Both the position numbers and the translations under genes were made by a program. A DNA stretch of 52,010 nucleotides, taken from NCBI GenBank assembly GCA_012729835.1, contig JAAYCK010000123.1, forward strand, positions 1 through 52,010, written 5' to 3'. Every line of letters starts with the position of its first letter. Position 1 is the first letter of the stretch. The stretch is from Syntrophomonadaceae bacterium (GTDB lineage Bacteria; Bacillota; Syntrophomonadia; Syntrophomonadales; Syntrophomonadaceae). This document shows, one piece after another, positions 35,642 to 44,745 of the stretch. A model generated the notes under the pieces. That model was not told the origin of the DNA. It worked only from the letters and a program-made list of their open reading frames with translations, and did no database searches.

Positions 35642-36787
35642 TCAGCGCCCTCGTTCCGTGCTGTGAAAGTGTTGATATTGTTCGTGTATATACTCCTGCA
35701 TCTCCTGCTTGAATCTTTCCTGGCTGAAGCGCTGGGCGTTCGATATCATAGCCCGACTATTGAATCGGGACTCCCATTGTGTAAACTGTTCAACTGCCAA
35801 TTTTATCGCCACAGCACTTTGCTCATAAAAGAAGAGTCCGGTAGCCTGGTCCCAGTTAAAGCCGTCGGCGGCGATTACGGTCTCGGTGGCACCACCCTTG
35901 CCCAAGGCAATTACCGGCGTGCCGCAGGCTTGTGCTTCGACCGGCACCATGCCAAAGTCCTCTTCAGCCGCAAACACCAGTGCTCGGGCTTGTCCCATCA
36001 ATGCGGTCAGTTCTGGGCCATGACGATAGCCAAGTATTTCTACGTTTTTACCCGCCAACCGCTGACATTTATCATATTCCGGGCCATCTCCCACTACCTT
36101 CAGCGGCAGGCCCAACTGGTTAAAGGCTTGTATGACCAACCCAGCTTTTTTATAGGGGACCAGACGGGAAACAAAAAGAAAATAGTCTTGCTTGGTCTCT
36201 CCCGGTTGGAAAGCCGTCAAATCGATCGGCGGATAGATGACCTGCGCTTCTCGGCGGTAGGCCCGCCAGATACGCCGGGCGGTGTTCTGTGAATTAGCAA
36301 TAAAATAGTCTACCCGATTAGACGACTGGCTGTCCCACAAACGCATATAATGCAGGAACCATCGGGCAAAAGCAGCCTTCAATCCATGATCAAGTCCATT
36401 TTCTGCTAGATAACTGTGGGTAAGATCCCAGGCGTAACGCACCGGAGTATGGCAATAGCATATATGCAGTTGGTCGGCCCGGGTAAGGACTCCTTTGGCT
36501 ACACAATGGCTGAGAGAAAGCAGCACATCGTATTCGGACAGATCGAACTGCTCGATAGTATAAGGAAACAATGGCAATTTGCTACGATAATTTCTCTGTA
36601 TGTTGCGATGCTCCTGCAGACGGGAGGCGTGTACCCTATCTATAGGCAGACCCAGCCTAGCCAGTGATTCCCTATCATAGAACAGTGTATAGAGCGGAGC
36701 TTTGGGATACATCTTCGCAACCACCTCAAGCACGTTCTCAGCTCCACCCAGGTCTACTACCCAGTCATTGATCAGGCTAATTTTCAC
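35642..36787 (-). CDS. GT4 glycosyltransferase (mannosyltransferase-like)
   Basis: This is a GT4 of 381 residues. The start SLINDWVVDLGGAENVLEVV and the ADQLHICYCHTPVRYAWDLT motif are typical of a GT4 subgroup often annotated WbaZ-like mannosyltransferases. The donor region is GQARALVFAAEEDFGMVPVE then AQACGTPVIALGKGG. Start GTG 36787 overlaps the GT2 gene by 11 bases, so the genes are coupled. The donor sugar cannot be settled from sequence. Confidence 0.9.
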   Translation of the reverse strand: MKISLINDWVVDLGGAENVLEVVAKMYPKAPLYTLFYDRESLARLGLPIDRVHASRLQEHRNIQRNYRSKLPLFPYTIEQFDLSEYDVLLSLSHCVAKGVLTRADQLHICYCHTPVRYAWDLTHSYLAENGLDHGLKAAFARWFLHYMRLWDSQSSNRVDYFIANSQNTARRIWRAYRREAQVIYPPIDLTAFQPGETKQDYFLFVSRLVPYKKAGLVIQAFNQLGLPLKVVGDGPEYDKCQRLAGKNVEILGYRHGPELTALMGQARALVFAAEEDFGMVPVEAQACGTPVIALGKGGATETVIAADGFNWDQATGLFFYEQSAVAIKLAVEQFTQWESRFNSRAMISNAQRFSQERFKQEMQEYIHEQYQHFHSTERGR

Positions 36788-37649
36788 AACTACTCCCCTT
36801 TAATCTCTTACTGGTAATCCAGCCATATAGTCGTCCTCTGAAAACACTCCAATAGTACCTGGTCTTACCAATCCTGCCGGTTGCAAGTGCCAGTAAAGAT
36901 CCCCCTAAAGGCCTTAAAAGATAGTACGCTACAAACCAGACCGGATAGTTGTGCAGGTCCATCATACGCCCCATGGCACAGCCGTAGCTAAAACCACGGT
37001 TTACGGCTGCTGAATCATAATTCCTCGCCGGATCGAGGTGACCGATCTTTAAATCAGGACAATAGTATAGGCAATGCTTTTTCTCTAAAATCCGCAAGAC
37101 ATAATCAATGTCTTCAGATGCTGTCCAGCGAGTTCCGGCTCCAGGTCCGAGCAGTTCATCAAAACCTCCCGCACCTTCAATTACTCCCCTGCGCAGAAAT
37201 ATCGTATTGGTATTGGCCCGGCGCCAAACGTTAAATTTGTTTATATAACCAGGTGTGAAAGCAAAATTGCCTGGACCCAGTCCTCCTTCATCATCACACA
37301 GGCTTCCGCTGATTCCGTCCCAATCGGTTTGTTTACGAAAAATATTGATAACCTTATCCAACAATTCTTCAGTATACCAGCAATCATCATCGGGGAAAGC
37401 GACGATCTCGCCGTTCAAGCTCCTTATGCCTATATTTCTTGCGCGGGATACCCCCGGCTTATCGGTTTTTATATGCCTTATGTCCAATACAGCCTGGTAA
37501 GGCTCCAATATATCCACCAGGCGGTCATCACGATTTTGATCCACGATAATCAGCTCGATATCCGGGTATGATTGTCTGTCCAGTTGCTCCAAAAACCTAC
37601 TCAGTTCGGTGGTTCGATCGATCGTAGCCAAAATAAGAGAAATCTTCAC
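36777..37649 (-). CDS. GT2 glycosyltransferase
   Basis: This is a GT-A family 2 transferase of 290 residues. The N-terminal SLILATIDRTTELSRFLEQL leads to the nucleotide site ELIIVDQNRDDRLVDIL; the DxD metal motif is in GEIVAFPDDDCWY. The later ASEDIDYVLRILEKKHCLYY carries the ED motif seen in active GT2 enzymes. GTG 37649 overlaps the end of the GT4 at 37646 by four bases. It is the only intact GT2 in the cluster; the other, at 32388-33450, is broken. Confidence 0.9.
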   Translation of the reverse strand: MKISLILATIDRTTELSRFLEQLDRQSYPDIELIIVDQNRDDRLVDILEPYQAVLDIRHIKTDKPGVSRARNIGIRSLNGEIVAFPDDDCWYTEELLDKVINIFRKQTDWDGISGSLCDDEGGLGPGNFAFTPGYINKFNVWRRANTNTIFLRRGVIEGAGGFDELLGPGAGTRWTASEDIDYVLRILEKKHCLYYCPDLKIGHLDPARNYDSAAVNRGFSYGCAMGRMMDLHNYPVWFVAYYLLRPLGGSLLALATGRIGKTRYYWSVFRGRLYGWITSKRLKGSSCEN

Positions 37650-38779
37650 CCTGCATTCTCCCCTGAAGCACTACTCTGCCTTGCTTCCAACAATAGTCTT
37701 TCATACACCGGAATTCTGTGCGCTATTCCGAATTGTTCAGCCCTCTCACGGCCTTTGAGCATATAATGCCGTGCAAGCTTAGGATCTGTTAACAAGGCCA
37801 TTATGGCATCAACCATGGCCTCCAGGTCATTGGGTGGTATGAGCAGGCCATACTCTCCATCTCCCACCACTTCCGAACCAGACCCCAGACAATTGACTAC
37901 TATCGTCGGTACTCCCAAGGCCATGGCTTCCAAAACGACCGAACCCCATCCTTCATATTGTGAACTCAGGACCAGACAGCTGGCCTTGCACATATTAGGA
38001 TAGGGATTCAACAGGAAACCCGGCAGGCGTACACTATCCTGAACCCCAAGTTTACACGCCAGTTCCTCCAATGATGCTCGCTCAGGACCTTCGCCTATGA
38101 TAACCAGCTCTTGCCGAATACCTCTGGCCAACAGCATAGCATGTGCTCTGATCAGCAGAGAAAAATTCTTCTGAGTCACCAACCGACCAACCCCTAAAAC
38201 AACGGGGATATCCTGCTGAAAATACTCGTCAAGTGTTTCGTTTCTTTTGTTGTCGATCAAAACTAGGTCCAAGGGATTATATGCCGTTCGAATTCTGGAC
38301 TTTAACCACGGGTACTGACGCTCAAGGCTCTGGGATACCCCCTGGGATACCGTAAGCATCAGATTGACTCCTGGGTACAGCAAACGGGGCAATACATGAT
38401 CAATTAGTATCCTTTTTGGATAGTTGAACATTTCAACATGAGTCCAACCCACTACAGGACGCCTTAATAACCAACCTGCCAGACTCGCCAGGTAAATACT
38501 ATCATATTCCAGGGAACCAACAATAATATCTGCATCCCGGGCCGCATACAGCAATCTTCGCAACACCTCAAAAAGATGCCATTTTAGTTTCAATCCCTGT
38601 TGCATACCATAAAAAACCTTGGTATCCGCAGGGATTTCATCCCACAGGATACCTTCATTCTTGGTCAAAAACAGAATCGGTTGGAAATGGGTACGATCAA
38701 GGTGACGAAGCACTGAGAGCACGACCCTCTCAGCCCCACCGCCGCATACGTTGGGCAATATAAATAGGACCCTCAGCAT
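37646..38779 (-). CDS. GT4 glycosyltransferase, paralogue 2
   Basis: This is a GT4 of 377 residues, a tandem-type duplicate of the gene at 34506. It starts RVLFILPNVCGGGAERVVLS and keeps DADIIVGSLEYDSIYLASLA, aligned with DDIVIGAMEYDAIFLAALAG in its paralogue. The donor motif is VLSSQYEGWGSVVLEAMALG. ATG 38779 overlaps the upstream gene by seven bases. The duplicates are separated by a GT2 and a different GT4, so the event was not a simple adjacent copy, or the block has since been rearranged. Confidence 0.9.
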   Translation of the reverse strand: MLRVLFILPNVCGGGAERVVLSVLRHLDRTHFQPILFLTKNEGILWDEIPADTKVFYGMQQGLKLKWHLFEVLRRLLYAARDADIIVGSLEYDSIYLASLAGWLLRRPVVGWTHVEMFNYPKRILIDHVLPRLLYPGVNLMLTVSQGVSQSLERQYPWLKSRIRTAYNPLDLVLIDNKRNETLDEYFQQDIPVVLGVGRLVTQKNFSLLIRAHAMLLARGIRQELVIIGEGPERASLEELACKLGVQDSVRLPGFLLNPYPNMCKASCLVLSSQYEGWGSVVLEAMALGVPTIVVNCLGSGSEVVGDGEYGLLIPPNDLEAMVDAIMALLTDPKLARHYMLKGRERAEQFGIAHRIPVYERLLLEARQSSASGENAG

Positions 38780-39891
38780 TTCCCGGCCACCTCCCGGTAT
38801 ATATCTATGGTCTGTCGGGCAGTGTCCTCCCAGCGGAAACGAGCCGCCTGTTCCAAACCTATTAAGACCCTATGGTTTCTTAGCTTGTGATCAATCAATA
38901 CCTGGCGAATGCCTCTGGCTATATCATGCACGTCATAGGGATCGACATAAATGCCGGCTTCACCGGCTACCTCCGGCAAAGATCCAGTGTTGGAGACTAC
39001 CGCCGGGGTACCACAGGCCATAGCCTCCAGAGCAGGCAAGCCAAAGCCTTCACATAGCGACGGAAATGCCAGAGCTCGGGCTCCGTTGTACAGGGCTATG
39101 AGTTCCTCGTCATTAGCAGGACCCCACTCTGTTATCGGACCACATTCTACAGATCGCCTGGCTTGATCTAGTTCATCATGTTCTCGCAGACGATTTCCGG
39201 CCACTACCAGTTGGAGACCGGGGAAATCAGACTGCAGAAGCGACATGGCTCTGGCCAGACGCCCCAGGTTCTTATGAGGCAAGCGGTTGCCTACAAATAA
39301 CACATATTCCCCCAAGTTGTTTTGGCATTTGAAATGCTTGACCTCAGCTTGATCCAATCGATGAAATCTTTCCGATACGCCAAGATAGGTACGGCGTATC
39401 TTCTGCTCGATACTCTGAGCCGGGAACATATCAAGCAAATCATAGGCGGTTGCGTCAGATACTACAATGATCCTGGCCGCCTTTTTTACCGCGTTCTTTA
39501 AGACCTGTCGGGCTGCCCTGATTCGGAGAGGATTATATAAGTCAGGGAACTTGAAGGGTATAAGATCATGAACAGTGACTACAGTACTTGTGGGCAGACA
39601 GCGGGGCGCGTTAAAATGCGGAATATGAAATACATCACTGCAGGAAGCCAGCATTTGGGCACTACCCTCTAACTGTTCCCTCAAGCTGTATATTACAGGA
39701 TGATAGGGGGTGTGAGAAAACTGCTGAGCATTTACCTGGCTTTCATTTAAAAAACGCTGGAATTCATGTGGATTCCCCCGCAAATCAAAGTACAGGTTTT
39801 CATCCATCCGATGCATATGGGATAGAATGTTGCGGATATAGCGTCCAATACCCGACATGTAAATCATTCTGCTGTCGATCAGGACCCTCAA
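38773..39891 (-). CDS. GT4 glycosyltransferase (mannosyltransferase B-like)
   Basis: This is a GT4 of 372 residues. TTG 39891 is selected because GGAGAGG lies four bases upstream and the product then starts RVLIDSRMIYMSGIGRYIRN, the family beginning; a longer frame reaches 40023 but its first 45 residues look non-coding. TVVTVHDLIPFKFPDLYN and AYVLFVGNRLPHKNLGRLAR-like segments are typical of the WcaI/MtfB group, and the donor site is LAFPSLCEGFGLPALEAMAC. It is the first of the run of overlapping transferases, after a 258-base gap behind the sugar transferase. Confidence 0.9.
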   Translation of the reverse strand: MRVLIDSRMIYMSGIGRYIRNILSHMHRMDENLYFDLRGNPHEFQRFLNESQVNAQQFSHTPYHPVIYSLREQLEGSAQMLASCSDVFHIPHFNAPRCLPTSTVVTVHDLIPFKFPDLYNPLRIRAARQVLKNAVKKAARIIVVSDATAYDLLDMFPAQSIEQKIRRTYLGVSERFHRLDQAEVKHFKCQNNLGEYVLFVGNRLPHKNLGRLARAMSLLQSDFPGLQLVVAGNRLREHDELDQARRSVECGPITEWGPANDEELIALYNGARALAFPSLCEGFGLPALEAMACGTPAVVSNTGSLPEVAGEAGIYVDPYDVHDIARGIRQVLIDHKLRNHRVLIGLEQAARFRWEDTARQTIDIYREVAGKC

Positions 39892-40149
39892 ATTACCTCT
39901 CCTTGTGCGCTCTTTACAGAAATCCCGGCTCCCGATTGTATCCGAGCACAATGAGCGATCAATAGTGTTATAAAGAACAGAACAATTAATAATTAGATTA
40001 TATATTGGGCAGCCTGTAGACAAATTAGGGTATCAGAGCAGGTTATGCTGGTGGAATGGATCTGTAGGATGTATCTATAAAACCATAGTATCCATGTTAT
40101 GTTATTGGCCTGCAAATCCACACTGTATTTCTCCTTTACGGGTGTTAGA
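39892..40149. other. Intergenic gap in the exopolysaccharide locus
   Basis: These 258 bases carry no convincing gene. A strong AAAGGAG site at 40136-40130 (minus) precedes a GTG with only eight codons, possibly a leader or a relic. No terminator hairpin with a T run and no good promoter were identified. Confidence 0.4.
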
Positions 40150-40821
40150 TTAATAGGCTCCCTTCCGGCCCAGAACAGTCGTTAGCGTTCGCAGCAACAG
40201 TTTAAGGTCCATTGCTAAACTCCAGTGGTTGATATACCATGAATCAAGCCGTGCCCGGTCAGCAAAGGCCAGACAATTACGGCCACTAACCTGCCAAATA
40301 CCTGTTATGCCCGGTTTTACGCGACAGTAGGTTTGAAAAGCCGCACCATATATAGCGACCTCTCCGGGAAGTAAAGGACGAGGACCCACCATGCTGATGT
40401 CGCCACGCACTACGTTCCACAATTGCGGCAGTTCGTCTAAACTCCAGGTTCGAAGGAAACGGCCCCATTTGGTGACCCGAGGATCCCTCCTCAGTTTCAG
40501 CTTGATTTCCCACTCCGACCTGGCCTCGGGGTGATTCTCCAGGTACCAATCCAGGACTTCTTGTGACCCAACAACCATGGTCCTGAACTTCAAACAAACA
40601 AATCCCTTGCCATCAAGACCTACCCGAGTATGACGATAAATCACTGGTCCTGTAAAAGTAAAAAAGATAAACAACGCTATCAACAACATTAGTGGACTAA
40701 GTATCATCAGGAGTATGGAGCCAAATATCAGATCGACACTACGTTTTGTCACCCTAGCCCATCGGGATCGATGCAAGACTAGCGGCTCATTCAAAGGTTG
40801 ATCATATTCTAATCTCATCAT
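40150..40821 (-). CDS. Initiating undecaprenyl-phosphate sugar transferase
   Basis: This enzyme places the first sugar-1-phosphate on undecaprenyl phosphate. The protein has one N-terminal membrane segment, SVDLIFGSILLMILSPLML, and the family signatures VCLKFRTMVVGSQ, RVTKWGRFLRTWSLDELPQL, WNVVRGDISMVGPRPL and RVKPGITGIWQVSGRN. At 223 residues it is the short (EpsL/WcaJ C-terminal) type without the extra N-terminal membrane domain. ATG 40821 has a weak GGGG site; the adjacent ATG 40818 is also possible. It sets the start point for the polysaccharide built by the downstream transferases. Confidence 0.93.
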   Translation of the reverse strand: MMRLEYDQPLNEPLVLHRSRWARVTKRSVDLIFGSILLMILSPLMLLIALFIFFTFTGPVIYRHTRVGLDGKGFVCLKFRTMVVGSQEVLDWYLENHPEARSEWEIKLKLRRDPRVTKWGRFLRTWSLDELPQLWNVVRGDISMVGPRPLLPGEVAIYGAAFQTYCRVKPGITGIWQVSGRNCLAFADRARLDSWYINHWSLAMDLKLLLRTLTTVLGRKGAY

Positions 40822-40883
40822 GTTTTACTGCCCCATACATCATCCATACTTCATGCCGCAAAGTTGCTTCGGCCTCGGATGGC

Positions 40884-42092
40884 CTATTTCTTTTCATATA
40901 CCGCAAATAATTGCAGGGCCACCTGATCGAAGGGATGAGCGCGAAGCTCGTCAGCCAATTCGCGGGCAGGTGAACGGTCTGCAATATCAAGAAACTCGTC
41001 CCAGTTCATAAAATCAAAAGGAGTAATCTCCACTTCCTTCAATCCATGTTTCTCAAACAAACGATTGAGCGACTCCGGATCAAAATGATGCATATGGAGC
41101 ATCGCCGGGAAGAGAGTACCCTCGATGTTTTCCCAGATACGCTGTTCCACCTCGCCATAACGGGTGGGCGCTGTAATGAATACCCGACCGCCCGGTTTGA
41201 GTACCCGGGCAAACTCGCCGATAATGCCGTCAGGGTCATAGGTATGTTCCAACACATCGAGGCAATTGACCGATTCAAATGAATTATCGGGATATGGTAG
41301 GTTGGCAATAGTACCTTCAGTAAAGTTAACCTGTTGTGAACCCTTGATCAGCAGGTCCTCTGCTGCAGGAAATTCACATTGTACTGCCATGGTACCCAGC
41401 TCTTCTTCGATCAATTTGATGACCCGGGGAAAAATCTTCTTTTCCCCCTTCTTCATCATGGCTGAGAGGGCTGTGGCCCTTTCCAGGCGAGCCTTACAGG
41501 CGTCTATGGCATGCACGTCCATATACTGGCTCATCACCAGCGAAGCAAAACCCGCCCCGCAGCCGGCGTCTAATATTTTCCCCTCCAACTGCTGGATGTG
41601 GGGATGAACGTATTTCAGGAAGGAATACTCACCGCCGGAAGAAAAGTTCTGCAAAGCAATGATCTCGTTCAGGGTAAACAGGTCCTGCTGGCTAAGCGAT
41701 GACCCGATCTCTACCCGGAACCAGTTACGCAGATCACGATCTGCAGCCAAACGCTCGGTTATAGCCTGGATATCTGAGCTGCCCGCAGCTTCTGCCAGCT
41801 TCTTGCGTTCAGCATCCGTGATCACGTTCCAGATGTACTCCACAAAAAAAGGAAAACAGACATTATTAGCTACATTAAAAAGAATGGCCTGTTCCGGCTT
41901 GTCCCGCTTCAAACGAGCAGTGGCATTATGGAATTCCAGGAGGAAAGCGATGGCGTTCTCATCATTACGCGAAAAAACCTCTTCATAGGCGGCAGCCAGC
42001 TCGTCGGCTTCCGGGAGCAGTTCGCGATAAAGTTGCAAAACGTCCTCATCGACCACATTAAAATAGTAATTGAAAAAATCCTTTAAAATCAC
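40884..42092 (-). CDS. Class I SAM-dependent methyltransferase with N-terminal helical domain
   Basis: This is a 402-residue protein. The first 145 residues are helical with no known motif. The methyltransferase core has motif I GKILDAGCGAGFASLVMSQY, motif II around FTEGTIANLPYPDNSFESVN, and LEHTYDPDGIIGEFARVLKP then GGRVFITAPTRYGE. GTG 42092 follows GGGGG. It lies 13 bases downstream of the GH57 gene and 62 bases ahead of the sugar transferase gene, so it may be shared by, or bridge, the alpha-glucan and exopolysaccharide sets. The acceptor could be a sugar, but a protein or small molecule is equally possible. Confidence 0.85.
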   Translation of the reverse strand: MILKDFFNYYFNVVDEDVLQLYRELLPEADELAAAYEEVFSRNDENAIAFLLEFHNATARLKRDKPEQAILFNVANNVCFPFFVEYIWNVITDAERKKLAEAAGSSDIQAITERLAADRDLRNWFRVEIGSSLSQQDLFTLNEIIALQNFSSGGEYSFLKYVHPHIQQLEGKILDAGCGAGFASLVMSQYMDVHAIDACKARLERATALSAMMKKGEKKIFPRVIKLIEEELGTMAVQCEFPAAEDLLIKGSQQVNFTEGTIANLPYPDNSFESVNCLDVLEHTYDPDGIIGEFARVLKPGGRVFITAPTRYGEVEQRIWENIEGTLFPAMLHMHHFDPESLNRLFEKHGLKEVEITPFDFMNWDEFLDIADRSPARELADELRAHPFDQVALQLFAVYEKK

Positions 42093-42105
42093 TTTACTAC
42101 CCCCA

Positions 42106-44589
42106 TTATTTAATCAAGTCAATAATTCGTTCGTAATCAGTTTTCTGCGCAGAAGTATCGAAATCCCAGGTTATGCAGGCATCAAAGGAACCCTGGCCTT
42201 GTTCAAGCACTATCACCGGGCAGATCATGACCCCGGAGGTGTGATACCCCAATCTGCTCTGATCAGGAAAAACGTAACCCTGGTAATAATGCTTCACCGC
42301 TGGCTCGACCTTCAACCACGGCATACGATTGGGTGAAGCAAATTCCATTTTCACGCGGTTGTTGAAGGTGTTGTCATCTCCGCAGCGGAGCTCATAAATA
42401 TAATCGATACTGGCTGGCCTTGGCCCCAGACGCTTGTCATTAAATACTTCCAGCCCCTTGGTTCCGTTGACCATAAGCTGTTCAAATGTAAACTGGGTAT
42501 CCTGGCCTGCTTCTGCCGGTATCATTCCCATCCAGGCCTTAGGCTTGAATTCCACCTCATCGGAGGGTGCCGCCGATAACACCAACTGCGGCACCAGCGC
42601 CAATCCGGATATCTCACCCTGGCATACTGCCTGGAAAGTGACCAGGAGCTTGTTCTCCTCCATTTTTACGTATTTATTGATTACCACATTGACTGGCCCA
42701 TGAGTTCCTTCGATAATCCCCTGGCCTTTCATGCTGACCACCCCGCCGGGATCGCCATTGACCGGCTCAATGTCATAGGTCATGGTTGCGAAGCCTCCCA
42801 CCGGCTGCAAGTCGCCATCATTTAACAATACCATCTCGCAGCGCAGCGAATTCCGGCAAACCTCCCGACGACCTCCCTCGGGGTAATACTGGCGGACCAG
42901 ACTGGAGTCAGTCTCTGTAAAGACCAGTGGCACCAGATGACGATGTATGCTATGGTAAGCACTGACTTTGCTAATATCTTTGGTTAATAATTCCCGGCCC
43001 AGATCAATATCTCCTGCCAACTGGGGAGATAGTACATGATGGTAAATCATGCAACCACCTTCCCGGTGTACCACCAGGTTTTGACTGGCGCTCTCCAGGA
43101 CTATCTCATCGCCGCCGTCGCAGTCCCAATCGACTACAGATAAGGTTTTACGACCGGCAAGGCCGATTATATTATTAAGTTCTTCCATCAGCCGCAGGGC
43201 TACCTCCACGTAGGCCAAGCCCTGGGCATCATAATAAGGTGAGGAACCATAGCTGGGATGTCGGCTGGCCCACTTGGGGTCTTCCTGATAAGCCACATGC
43301 CTTACCCGATTGATAATATGATAAGCAGCGGCGAGGTCTTCGCCCAGTTGTTCCTCGATCAGCGCACTTACTAGCTCAGAACGGCGCGAAGACTGCATGA
43401 GAGCTTCCCGCAGTTCGCCGCTGAATGCCGACCGGTTCTGACGCCGGTCCTGCCAGAGAGTGATAACGCCATCTTCAAATGCTTCCTGCAGCGTTTCCAA
43501 ATCCCTGATGCGGGACATGACTCGCCGCAGGCGTTCATCCCCAAAGCTCACACCGCGGATACCCCGGCGCGCCGTCCAGTTTTCCCATTCGGGATAACTA
43601 TGACTCGAACTGATCGGATAGGTATCGAGAATACCCTGCCCGGTCAAATAATCTTTCAGACCAGTAAACTTGAGGTCAGGATCGCGTTCTACCAGGTTGA
43701 AGAATTCCATCAGCCACTGAGCATCTCCGGCGGGATCCTTGCTCCATTGTCCAAATTTCTCGGCATCCTCAAAGATGAGCAGGATGGGTTCTATTTCCCG
43801 ACCATATTCTTTCGCCAATCTGGCGGCCTTCTCCAGCGTGTCTTTTATATAGAAATAGTAGTGACCCGGTTTGATACGGGTATTGTCACTGCTGGTAAAG
43901 CTCTGCCGTTTCAAGAGTTGGTACCGGAATTGACTGTGGACAGGCAGAACAAAAAACTCCTGCCCGGCGATCTCATCACGTAAGGCATAATAGAGCATTT
44001 CCGGTGGTATATGACTTACAGTCGTTATAGACACTGGATCGACAAAACCGAAATGGCGCAGACAATAATCATTATCTGAACCCGGATAGGAAAAGTGCGC
44101 TGGAAAGAAGGTCTCCTGATCCAGATAGAATATCGGAGAAGCCTGCATGGTCCGGGCCCCCCAGGTCAATTCACGCAAGAGTACCTCACCACATTCTCTC
44201 TCCACCACATGGATGCCCTGCCATTCCGCCGCCGAAATGCCGATGGTCTCCTGAATCAGCCGGTCATACTCGCGCATTTGGAACAAATAATCATCGGGGC
44301 GTGAGGATAATTGGATAAACGGTTCATCGGCCAGTCCGCCGATGATACCCATCTTGCCGGTTGAATACAGTTGCTTAAGCGCCTCCACATATTCAGGCTT
44401 CTCCTGTCGCATCCAGTAGAGGAAAGGCCCGGAGAAATGAGTATTGATATAAAATGAATCCAGATTCACCGCATCCTGCAGCAACCGCAGCCATGGTTCG
44501 TAAGAATTGGCATAAGCCTCCTCCCTGGTACGGTACAACTGAAAATGAGGCTGATGAAAATGAGGGCAAAAGGCGATATGCCCTTTCAT
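42106..44589 (-). CDS. GH57 glycoside hydrolase / glucanotransferase-like protein with C-terminal beta domains
   Basis: This is an 827-residue family 57 enzyme. Motif 1 is in IAFCPHFHQPHF, the nucleophile region in GIHVVERECGEVLLRE, and the acid/base aspartate in LLIFEDAEKFGQW. The later half has beta-rich domains similar in layout to the DUF1925/1926 parts of GH57 4-alpha-glucanotransferases, including an FG-GAP-like VVDWDCDGGDEIVL. It has no signal peptide, so action is cytoplasmic. Start ATG 44589 lies after TGGAGG. Placed between the branching-enzyme-like GH57 and the methyltransferase, it probably trims or transfers alpha-1,4-glucan. Confidence 0.85.
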   Translation of the reverse strand: MKGHIAFCPHFHQPHFQLYRTREEAYANSYEPWLRLLQDAVNLDSFYINTHFSGPFLYWMRQEKPEYVEALKQLYSTGKMGIIGGLADEPFIQLSSRPDDYLFQMREYDRLIQETIGISAAEWQGIHVVERECGEVLLRELTWGARTMQASPIFYLDQETFFPAHFSYPGSDNDYCLRHFGFVDPVSITTVSHIPPEMLYYALRDEIAGQEFFVLPVHSQFRYQLLKRQSFTSSDNTRIKPGHYYFYIKDTLEKAARLAKEYGREIEPILLIFEDAEKFGQWSKDPAGDAQWLMEFFNLVERDPDLKFTGLKDYLTGQGILDTYPISSSHSYPEWENWTARRGIRGVSFGDERLRRVMSRIRDLETLQEAFEDGVITLWQDRRQNRSAFSGELREALMQSSRRSELVSALIEEQLGEDLAAAYHIINRVRHVAYQEDPKWASRHPSYGSSPYYDAQGLAYVEVALRLMEELNNIIGLAGRKTLSVVDWDCDGGDEIVLESASQNLVVHREGGCMIYHHVLSPQLAGDIDLGRELLTKDISKVSAYHSIHRHLVPLVFTETDSSLVRQYYPEGGRREVCRNSLRCEMVLLNDGDLQPVGGFATMTYDIEPVNGDPGGVVSMKGQGIIEGTHGPVNVVINKYVKMEENKLLVTFQAVCQGEISGLALVPQLVLSAAPSDEVEFKPKAWMGMIPAEAGQDTQFTFEQLMVNGTKGLEVFNDKRLGPRPASIDYIYELRCGDDNTFNNRVKMEFASPNRMPWLKVEPAVKHYYQGYVFPDQSRLGYHTSGVMICPVIVLEQGQGSFDACITWDFDTSAQKTDYERIIDLIK

Positions 44590-44626
44590 AAGCTACCTCC
44601 AATACATACAGATATTGAAAATTTAT

Positions 44627-44700
44627 GTAGGGGCGGATTCCATATCCACCCATGATTGCGGCCCGATTGTCATAAAGGCGGATATAGAATCCGACCCTAC
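44627..44700. repeat. Family A repeat pair forming a long hairpin
   Basis: GTAGGGGCGGATTCCATATC plus CACC (44627-44650) and its near-complement at 44677-44700 (21 of 24 matches) flank a 26-base loop. Each arm resembles the single copies at 20688 and 51807. The element lies in the 156-base gap between the two GH57 genes, so it is transcribed within the operon. Confidence 0.8.
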
Positions 44701-44745
44701 GCGTTCACATAAAATCCTTTCCGACAAAACCGTATCGCTTGGTAG

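Noticed and set aside
39892-40023. N-terminal extension of the GT4 gene to 40023
   Set aside because: The extra 44 residues look unlike any GT4 start, and a good GGAGAGG site directly precedes TTG 39891.
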